From: Mesostigma viride
Lineage: Eukaryota > Streptophyta > Mesostigmatophyceae > Mesostigmatales > Mesostigmataceae
NCBI GenBank assembly: GCA_009746045.1
Contig: RPFO01000034.1
Location: forward strand, 2,986,181 to 3,011,180
Direction of reading: 5' to 3'
Length of the DNA: 25,000 nt
Shown here piece by piece: positions 17,676 through 25,000 of this stretch. How positions within the stretch are numbered: position 1 is the first letter of the stretch; each line of letters opens with the position of its first letter. The notes beneath the pieces are model-generated. The model was given only the letters and a program-made list of their open reading frames with translations. It did no database searches and was not told the DNA's origin. The position numbers and the translations under genes were made by a program.

Positions 17676-18987
17676 GTCGCGCCACTTGCCTTCGCGGGTG
17701 AAGAATCCGCGTAGAAAAGTATCTCATCGGGTACTCCGTGGCATGCCTTCAGTGCATGTTCACGCACATACTTAATTATAAGTAAGTACATAAATGTGTG
17801 GGCCAGGTGGCCAGCCAGGCCTAGGAGCCCATGCTCGATAATGGTAGAAAGGAGAGGAGCATCTGCGTACGAAACTACATTGGGAATCTGTGCAAGGGAG
17901 GTCCAACGCCTTGCGCATCTTGGTGACGGTACCGTTGAGCTGAGACTCCATCACCTCCGTCAGCGTCACGCACCACCTCGGGTTGAATCTATTGGACAAA
18001 GCACAACTGTACTACGGACCATAAATACTAATGATGGAACAGATGAGCCATTGATAAAAGGGTTCGTCAACAATACCTATCCTATAGGGATCGCCTACTT
18101 CAATGAGATTGAATTTACCTGTGTATACTGGTCTCGACTGACATACCATACTCCTTTTACACACTTACCAAGGTAACCATCTCAGGACATGGCACGCCTC
18201 ATTCCAGGCATGACATACCACTCCTCATTCAAAACAATGCAAGGCTGTCTCTCAAGTATCACATAATGTATAGCATCATTTTTTCCTCATGATATCTTTT
18301 TATCATATTCTTGAACAATGATAATTTCCCATGGTGCTGACTAACTGTGTACATGTTATGCACAGACCAGCTCCATCCAACACATCCATTCCAACCCCCT
18401 TTTCCTTCCCACAACAGCCCATTACAGATAAACCACCTATATCAATGAGACAACTACGTAGTTTAGTTGTCTCTGTTAACATGCCTCATCACCCTGCTCA
18501 GCAAACGTATATCATCCTACTACATCCAAGAATATATTTATCCTAAGATAATTAATCACAAGGGGAAAAATGCCTAACCCTACCATTTACAGACTTTATA
18601 CACACGCCCCTGCAGCGTCTGCCCTGAAGAAGATATTGGCATGCAGATCCAGCAAGGCGCGCCTCACGAGTTCCACGTGCAGATTAATTTCCGCCTCTCG
18701 ACCGCCCACCCACCCACAACCCCCTCATCAATCCATGAGACAGCATGATAAGCAACACCACCACCACCACTTCCACGACTTGCACGCGCCAGACAACCCG
18801 CGCCGAATCGCCTCAGCCGCCATCCCCCCCCCCCTCCAAGTACCAACCATTCAGACCACCATCGCGCACCATTGGCGACCGTTGCGCGCCCGCAGACTAG
18901 GCCATCACGTCGATATCGCTGCATCCTGGCATTCATACCGCCGCATGAAGGCATTACTGCCACGACACATGCAGTCATTCACGAGGA
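17676..18987. other. No gene recognised
   Basis: AT-richer unique sequence (17750-18600) followed by a C-rich, His/Pro-coding stretch (18640-18980). Open frames up to 163 codons occur on the plus strand at 18570-19061, but they are low-complexity, run into the pseudogene and match nothing I know. Confidence 0.5.
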
Positions 18988-20667
18988 CCTGCAGTTATGG
19001 CCTCACCGACGTCATGACGTCACGACGTCACCTTGGTCAGGCCCGACCGTGGCTGCGATGACGCCTGCGACGGCGATTGCGACCGGAGCTGCAACTGGGC
19101 CAACGTACCGGAGCAGCCGGGGGAGCTTACCGGTGCCGTAGGAGGAGAGCGCGTGCTGCTGGCGGGGGACTTTTGGACCGCCAGCATCACCGCCTTCTTT
19201 CCCGTGCTGCGCTCTCCGGCTCAGGGCCCAGGATGTGGCCCATGTGGCACCCAATCACCTGCCCGCGCGCCAAGTACGTGTCTGCATACGACCCCGCCTC
19301 GTGCATGATGGCCTCCCCGCCATCCTGCTCCCGCAGAGACTCCAGGTGGCGGCTGTTGGCGACTCGCAGCCACGGCTTCACTCCTTGGACACGAGCATGG
19401 GCAGCAAGCTGTCCCGGATCAGCGGGGGGTCCCACGCGATCGAAGACGTCAGCTGGAGGCCACCCTTGGCGGTCGGCTGTACCTCAACCACCATCGGCTG
19501 CGGCTGCAGCGGCTGCAGCGGCATCGGGATCGGCGCGTAGAAACTGGGGTTGGCACCATCGACGGTGAAGTAGTTGCAGCGGCCTTGCCGTCCATCGAGC
19601 CAGAAGGTATGCTGCGTGCAGAGGTAAAGCTCGAGGAAATGACTGGCACACCCACGCTGCCACTGCCCAGCGACCCAGCCCCCTGCGAGGCGCCCCACTC
19701 CACCACCTTGAATGCCCTTAACCAGCCACTGGATATGCTATTCTTCTTGCTGCTGCTGCGGCGGCGGCGGCAGCGGCTCCATCTGCTTGTGGGATTCCGC
19801 AACCCCATGCTCCTGTCTCGCCCCACCCAGCTGCGGAGGCTCTTCCCCCCTCATCCTCATCCTCCGCGAAAAATTGTGAGAAGAAGCCAGTGCTGTTCTC
19901 CTCAGCCACACCCCTCGGCAGCGGCCGCCCTCGCACAAAGTCGCTGGCCCCCAGCCCCACGGACACCTCCCTCACACCCGGCTTGCGAATGTCCACCCGC
20001 CCAGGCCGCAACTCTTCCTCCACCGACAACCCAGGTTGGCCCCCGGCCGCACCGCTGCGCCACGCAAGAGCTCCCCCCCCGAGCCGCGCCTGTAGCCTGC
20101 CCAAGTGACTCCCTCCCATCCCTGCGCGGTGAGGGTATTGAGCCGGGGGCAGGGAACGCTGACGATGCCTGCGCGGCCTTGGTGACGATGGGCTGGCCCC
20201 GTTGCCGCTTGTTGCTGCCCTCCGACACGCTCCCGCCAGCGTCATCGCGCTGTCACCATAGTCCATCCCGGATGCCAGTGCAGATGCGCCGCTGTCAGGA
20301 AGGCCATGGTCGACTCAGCCTTGCTGCTGGCACCCGGCCCCACCGGTGTGCCCTCCTCCATCTTGCGCTTCAACGGGACCTGCCCTGCCCCCCGGTCACG
20401 GCGGTGCAGGACGCAGGCGGCCAGGATGAAAACGGTGAGCGTCTCGTACGCGTTCATGACGAGGTGGGACTCTCCGAGCGCACCACGTGGCTTCTTGCCT
20501 TTGTAGTGCTTCTTAAGGATCGCTGAATCAATCAGGACGGCCGGCTGGACGATCTCCTGTGCGACGTTGAGGGCGACAGGCACGCTGCGCAAGAACGGGG
20601 AGACCATGGTATTGCCGCCATCTGGCAGAAACTGTGCGCGGACATCGTCAGAAGTCAATCAAGACGA
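18988..20667 (-). pseudogene. Truncated tandem copy of the ParA-SET gene
   Basis: Reading on the minus strand this parallels the intact neighbour from about its codon 350 to past its stop. The 5' part (20658-20242) still keeps the frame and closely matches the neighbour, for example AQFLPDG and ILKKHYKGKKPRGAL. Three internal deletions relative to the intact gene are visible near 19380 (about 0.4 kb lost), 19210 (about 0.7 kb, removing the second half of the SET-like domain) and 19090 (about 0.2 kb). Frames shift across them. Most of the ATPase domain, including Walker A and B, is absent. Both units begin with cagt(t/c)atggcctc (near 18991 and 20671), so the pair arose by tandem duplication with the copy cut inside the ATPase end. 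Confidence 0.9.
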
Positions 20668-20699
20668 CCAGCAGTCATGGCCTCGCGCGCGTCATGACC

Positions 20700-23600
20700 T
20701 CAAATGGTCACCTTGGTCAGGCCCGACCGCGGCTGCGACGACGTCTGTGACTGCGATTGCGACCGGAGCTGCGACTGGGCCAGCCCTATCCGTAGCCCCG
20801 CACCTGGCATTGGAGCGGCTGGGTAGAGCGGGCGCACATGCATGGTTGGCTTGCCCACCATGGGCTGCGGCGCCGTGTTGAACACCCACGTGACCTTGGT
20901 CGCGTCCGGGTGTGGGCGCGGCTCCCCCACGAGGATGTCTCCATACGCGGCCACGTTGACCCCCACCTGGTCCAGCATGTGGGCATCGCACGCGTCCAGC
21001 TGGTACAGCAGCAGCCGAGGGAGCTTGCCGGTGCCGTAGGAGGAGAGCGCGTGCTGCTGGGCGGGTGACTTTTGGACCGCCAGCATCGCCGCCTTCTTGC
21101 CCGCGCTGCGCTCCGGTGCCATGTCCATGCTGCCGCTCGAGCCAACCATGCTGCCCCCGCCCATGCGCGGCAGCCCAGCCAGAGGGAGCGTCATCTGGGG
21201 CCAGTCCTCCATGCCCGGGACCGACCAGTGGCCGTACTTAAGCCGGAAGTTGACAAACTGCATGAGCTGGAGGACCCCTTTCTCGATGCGGCTCTTCAGG
21301 CTGGCCTTGCGCTTGGCCCGCACCTCCTTGCCCTCGTGGAGACTCTCCCGGATCCGGTTCTGCATCTTGCTGCCCGAGTTCCACAAAATCTCCTCCCCAG
21401 GGAAGATGTGCGTGCTGGCCTTAAGCACGCTGCGCGTGCTGTTGGCGTTCTCCACCGGACTACCGTCACTGTTCCGGTCTGACGACTCGCCCGATTTTGC
21501 AAGCGGGTTGAACGCGTCGTTGGCCATGTGCAGGTAGAACGCCGGGTAGCGAATCGGGAACTTCTTGTTCTGGTGCTTGACGGATAACGTCTCCCCCTGT
21601 GCCCAGCCCTCGCCAATGCCCGCGCGGTACCCGTCCACGCGCACGTTGCGGCAGGGGCCGTCGTCGACCGGGCAGGACATAACCGCGTCCGCCTGATCCA
21701 GGTACTCGAGCAGGTACGTGCGCAGCCACGTGTACAGCAGCTCGGGGCACTGCTGCACCATCTTGAGCCCGGTCTTCCAGTCCTCCATCAGCTTGGACTC
21801 GAATTCTAAATCCTCGAACTTGACCGCCTGCTTGTCCGGCTCAGGTCCCAGGATGCGGCCCATGTGGTACCCGATCACCTGCCCGCGCGCCAAGTACGTG
21901 TCTGCGTACAACCCCGCCCCATGCATGATGGCCTCCCCGCCCTCCTGCTCCCGCAGCGAATCCAGGTGGCGGCTGTTGGCAACGCGCAGCCACGGCTTGA
22001 CCTTCTGCCCGTCCACCACGGCCTTGATCAAGATGTTCCCCTTGTAGTACCCCTCGCGCACCTCCTCGATGATGATGCTCTTGGGGCCGTCCTTGAGGTT
22101 CACGATCGCCATCTCCGCGGGGATATGGCACTTCTCCAGCGACGCATTGGCAGCATTATATGCGCGGATCGCCTCCTTGCGCTCGTCCTCGTCCGAGTAC
22201 GGCGCGTTCTTGCTGTCGTTGTCACTGCTGCCGTCCGCCTTGGACTTGATCTCCGCAAGACGCCGCTCGTTCGTCATCATGCCCTCGGGGCGGCGGCCCT
22301 TCCACGGCGGGGGCCCCCAGTCGCGGCGCGGTTGCCGCATCCACGAGTATGTGTCCTCGTGGCTACGTGCGCGCAGGTGGGCAGCCTCCTTCGACTCCTT
22401 GGACATAAGCATGGGCAGCAAGCTGTCCCGGATCAGCGGGGGGTCCCACGCGATTGAAGAGGTCAACTGGAGGCCACCCTTGGCGGTCGGCCGTACTGCA
22501 ACCACCATCGGCGGCGGCTGCGGTGGCTGCAAGGGCATCCGGATCGGCGCGTAGAAGCTGGGGTTGGCACCATCATCTGTCACCACCGACGCCGTGGTGG
22601 TCGCGGCCGCCTTGCCATCCATCGAGCCAGAAGGTATGCTGCGCGCGGAGGTAAAGCTCGTGGAAATGACTGGCACACCCACGCTGCCGCTGCCCAGCGA
22701 CCCAGCCCCCTGTGAGGCGCTCCACCCCACCACCTTGAACGCGCTCTGTAACCCACTGCTGGATAGGCTCTTCTCCTGCAGCTGGTGCTGCAGTGGCAGC
22801 TCCCTCTGCTTCTGAGATTCCGCAACCCCATGCTCCTCCCCCGCCCCACCCAGCTGCGAAGGCTCTCCCCCCTCATCCTCATCCTCCGCGAACAATTGTG
22901 ATAAGAAGCCAGTGCTGTTCTCCTTAGCCACACCCCCCAACAGCGGCCGCCCTCGCACAAACTCGCTGGCCCCCACCCCCACGGACACCTCCTCCCTTCC
23001 ACCCGGCCTGCGAACATCACCCCGCCCAGGCCGCGACTCTTCCTCCATCGACACACCCGGCTTGGCAATTGGCCGCACCGCCGCCGCGCCACGCAAGAGC
23101 TCCCCCCCCGCGGCCCCGCCTCTAGCCTGCCCGGGTGACTCCCTCCCATCCCTGCGCGGTGAGGGTATCGAGCCGGGGGCAGGGAACGCTGACGACGCCT
23201 GCGCGGCCTTGGCGACGATGGGCTGGCCCCGTTGCCGCTTGTTGCTGCCCTCCGACACGCTCCCGCCGACATCTTCGCCCTCGTCATCATACCCGCTGTC
23301 TCCATAGTCCATCCCGGACGCTGCGCGCGTTGCTGTCAGGGAGGTCATGGTTGACTCAGCCTTGCTGCTGGCGCCCGGCCCTGCGCGCACGCCCTCCTCC
23401 ATCTTGCGCTTCAAGGGGACCGGCCCTGCCCCCCGGTCGCGGCGGCGCGGGACGCAGGCAGCCAGGATGAAAGAGGTGAGCGTCTTGTACGCCTTCATGA
23501 CGAGGCGGGACTCTACAAGCGCGCCACGTGGCTTCTTGCCTTTGTAGTGCTTCTTAAGGATCGCTGAGTCGATCAGGACGGCCGGCTGGGCGATCTCCTG

Positions 23601-24749
23601 CGCAACCTTGAGGGCGACAGGCACGCTGCGCAAGAACGGGGAGACCATGGTATTGCGGCCATCTGGCAGAAACTGTGCGCTGACATCGTCAGAAACAGGG
23701 TCCTCCTCGCTTTTGACGACGCGCTCGACCAGGCTGAAAAAAGCCGAGTCCATGGGCGTAAGCTGGTCCTTGCCCTCCAGCACAAAGTTGTTCATGAGAA
23801 AGGGAAGGATGCGCGGAGGCAGCGGGTTGAACGCAAAGCGGGGGTCAGTCAGGTTGAGCTTGGACGCCGAGCGGATGGAGTTGAAGATGCCGAGCCAGTC
23901 AGGGAGCACGTTGTGGAGGAAGCCGTACACGGCGCTCGCCGAGAAGAAGTCCGGCTGGAAGCAGGGCAGGATGTAGTCACAGGACATGACGAGGATCTGG
24001 TTCAGCACGCCCGCGCTTGGGCCAAAATCACAGATGATGTATTTGAGGTTGTGGACGCGGCCCACATGGTGCAGCGCGCGGCGGAACGCGGACAACACAC
24101 GGAACGGCTCGATGCTGCCGCGCATGTGCATCATATGGCATGCGTTGTGGAAAGCAGTCTCCAGCAAGCTGAGATTGGGGTCCCCGGGAACGAGGAAGAG
24201 GCCTTCAGGGAGCGTCTTGTCCTTGTCCTTCTCCTGGAAGTTCTCGTCATTGTGCAGGTCGATAATGGCCGTGCCGATCTCCTTGTCATCCTTGGCATCT
24301 TCCCAAAGCGTCTTGACCGTGACGGGGAACTTCATGCCAGAGCTGTCAAAACAGCCCTGCTTGATGAGCTCCACGGGGTACTTGTGGGCTCCCGGATTGA
24401 TAGAAAAAGTTTCCAACGTTGGTAGTTTTCCACGCAGTTCCTCCGCCTCGCCCTCCATATCTGAAGCAGAGTCCTCGTTTTGAACCTCGTCATCGTAGCC
24501 TTCCTCCTCCTCGCCGTCGTCTTCTCCTGCCGCCTTATTTCCGGGCTTGGGTTGAGGATTAAAGAAGGTGGACAAATTGCACTGCGAGTCACAATCGACA
24601 AGCCCAACACGGTGGCCCTTAGCTGCCAAATCCGCTGCTAAATTCAATGAAATCGTAGTTTTTCCTACACCGCCCTTGTAAGTAAAAGAGGATATAAGCA
24701 CCGGCGCGTCCTCCTCGGAACGAGGCCTCTTAACCTTTCCTCGCATCAT
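20700..24749 (-). CDS. ParA/MinD-type ATPase fused to a SET-like domain
   Basis: 1349 codons from the ATG at 24749 to a TGA at 20700, no intron. The frame extends upstream to a TTG at 24770, which is unlikely as a eukaryotic start; the next ATG is at 24746. A basic KVKRPR stretch near the N terminus could be a nuclear signal. Residues about 16-435 form a ParA-family ATPase: deviant Walker A KGGVGKTT (25-32) with the signature lysine, VDCDSQ (A', 52-57) and the Walker B-like YIICDFGPS (237-245). An acidic insert spans about 75-105. A Gly/Ser/Pro-rich, probably disordered linker covers about 435-770. The C-terminal part has GLYADTYLARGQVIGYHMG (about 946-964), YPAFYLHMANDAFNP and ASTHIFPGEEILWNSGSK (about 1100-1118), matching the opening, NHS-equivalent and GEEL segments of SET methyltransferases. 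The usual tyrosine of the last motif is absent, so activity is doubtful. The tail is rich in Ser and Gln. ParA proteins dimerise on ATP and position DNA or cargo; the role here is unknown. Confidence 0.85.
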   Translation of the reverse strand: MMRGKVKRPRSEEDAPVLISSFTYKGGVGKTTISLNLAADLAAKGHRVGLVDCDSQCNLSTFFNPQPKPGNKAAGEDDGEEEEGYDDEVQNEDSASDMEGEAEELRGKLPTLETFSINPGAHKYPVELIKQGCFDSSGMKFPVTVKTLWEDAKDDKEIGTAIIDLHNDENFQEKDKDKTLPEGLFLVPGDPNLSLLETAFHNACHMMHMRGSIEPFRVLSAFRRALHHVGRVHNLKYIICDFGPSAGVLNQILVMSCDYILPCFQPDFFSASAVYGFLHNVLPDWLGIFNSIRSASKLNLTDPRFAFNPLPPRILPFLMNNFVLEGKDQLTPMDSAFFSLVERVVKSEEDPVSDDVSAQFLPDGRNTMVSPFLRSVPVALKVAQEIAQPAVLIDSAILKKHYKGKKPRGALVESRLVMKAYKTLTSFILAACVPRRRDRGAGPVPLKRKMEEGVRAGPGASSKAESTMTSLTATRAASGMDYGDSGYDDEGEDVGGSVSEGSNKRQRGQPIVAKAAQASSAFPAPGSIPSPRRDGRESPGQARGGAAGGELLRGAAAVRPIAKPGVSMEEESRPGRGDVRRPGGREEVSVGVGASEFVRGRPLLGGVAKENSTGFLSQLFAEDEDEGGEPSQLGGAGEEHGVAESQKQRELPLQHQLQEKSLSSSGLQSAFKVVGWSASQGAGSLGSGSVGVPVISTSFTSARSIPSGSMDGKAAATTTASVVTDDGANPSFYAPIRMPLQPPQPPPMVVAVRPTAKGGLQLTSSIAWDPPLIRDSLLPMLMSKESKEAAHLRARSHEDTYSWMRQPRRDWGPPPWKGRRPEGMMTNERRLAEIKSKADGSSDNDSKNAPYSDEDERKEAIRAYNAANASLEKCHIPAEMAIVNLKDGPKSIIIEEVREGYYKGNILIKAVVDGQKVKPWLRVANSRHLDSLREQEGGEAIMHGAGLYADTYLARGQVIGYHMGRILGPEPDKQAVKFEDLEFESKLMEDWKTGLKMVQQCPELLYTWLRTYLLEYLDQADAVMSCPVDDGPCRNVRVDGYRAGIGEGWAQGETLSVKHQNKKFPIRYPAFYLHMANDAFNPLAKSGESSDRNSDGSPVENANSTRSVLKASTHIFPGEEILWNSGSKMQNRIRESLHEGKEVRAKRKASLKSRIEKGVLQLMQFVNFRLKYGHWSVPGMEDWPQMTLPLAGLPRMGGGSMVGSSGSMDMAPERSAGKKAAMLAVQKSPAQQHALSSYGTGKLPRLLLYQLDACDAHMLDQVGVNVAAYGDILVGEPRPHPDATKVTWVFNTAPQPMVGKPTMHVRPLYPAAPMPGAGLRIGLAQSQLRSQSQSQTSSQPRSGLTKVTI

Positions 24750-24869
24750 TTCCAGTTGTATAAATTTCAAATATTAAGCGCAAAGCCATCCAGCGACGTG
24801 AATAATGCTGTCAGTGATCCTTGCAAACTCGAGGTCAAAAGGCGACCGCCTACGCTTGTTTCTGCGGCC
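24750..24869. promoter_or_regulatory. Possible shared divergent promoter
   Basis: A 120-bp gap lies between the ATG of the ParA-SET gene (minus) and a plus-strand ATG in a good context (gcggccATGt). It contains the AT-rich run taaatttcaaatattaa next to the ParA-SET start. No clear TATA box, so this is a positional inference. Confidence 0.3.
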
Positions 24870-24913
24870 ATGTCTAGCTTGCTTGTTCGCGTGTCATCTG
24901 AAGCCCAGAGACG
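24870..24913 (+). CDS. Putative first exon of a divergent gene
   Basis: ATG at 24870 with G at -3, coding MSSLLVRVSSEAQR, then a consensus-like splice donor gtaagg at 24914. The exon would be 44 nt, and the rest of the gene would lie in an intron and beyond the right window edge. No protein family can be assigned from 14 residues. The overlapping minus-strand frame (24767-24988) shows no motif. Confidence 0.25.
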
Positions 24914-25000
24914 GTAAGGTCGCGGAACCAAGGGGCACACATCATCAACGAGACCATCAACGAGACACGCTGATTGGCTAGGGGGCAAGGGCCAGCTGAC

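Noticed and set aside
18570-19061. 163-codon plus-strand ORF rich in His and Pro
   Set aside because: Low-complexity sequence that runs into the pseudogene's 3' end on the opposite strand; no family match.
19585-20526. 313-codon plus-strand ORF
   Set aside because: It is the antisense of the ParA-SET pseudogene; its Pro/Arg/Ser-rich make-up mirrors the minus-strand disordered linker.
24750-24770. TTG at 24770 as the start of the ParA-SET protein
   Set aside because: In a eukaryote the in-frame ATG at 24749 seven codons later is the more likely start.

Overview
This window looks like nuclear DNA from a eukaryote, most likely a unicellular green alga; that identification is an inference. The support is a Ty1/copia LTR retrotransposon, decayed LINE-type fragments, very long satellite-like arrays, GC-rich intronless coding sequence with SET-like motifs, and a broken organellar-type serine tRNA. 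I see no bacterial operon layout, and the long proteins are eukaryotic in style.

Layout. Positions 1-868 and 6976 to about 10868 are two halves of one minisatellite array built from a roughly 40-bp unit (about 120 units). It is split by an apparently full-length copia element at 869-6975, whose genes lie on the minus strand. The element has near-identical LTRs, a CACAC target-site duplication, an initiator-Met-tRNA-like primer site, a polypurine tract, and open gag and pol frames. Removing the element and one CACAC restores a normal array junction. The array has no stops in long stretches of all six frames, so the many long Thr/His/Arg-rich or Cys/Val-rich ORFs in it are treated as artefacts. 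It fades into CA-rich microsatellite at 10871-11012.

From 11013 to about 18987 I find no intact gene. This stretch holds a tRNA-Ser relic lacking half its anticodon arm, a 153-bp tandem duplication, and five copies of the palindrome ccaacggccgttgg. It also holds small tandem repeats, seven copies of a short hairpin with a CAAC loop, a 160-bp-arm inverted repeat, a TTAA microsatellite, and remains of LINE ORF1-like (plus strand) and reverse transcriptase (minus strand) sequences.

From 18988 to 24749 there is a tandem gene/pseudogene pair on the minus strand. The intact member (20700-24749, 1349 codons from the first ATG) joins a ParA/MinD-type deviant Walker ATPase to a long disordered linker and a C-terminal SET-like domain. 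This is the most unusual item in the window. The pseudogene (18988-20667) copies only the part after the ATPase core and carries three large internal deletions. Just upstream of the intact gene a possible divergent first exon (24870-24913, plus strand) starts, separated by a 120-bp gap that may be a shared promoter.
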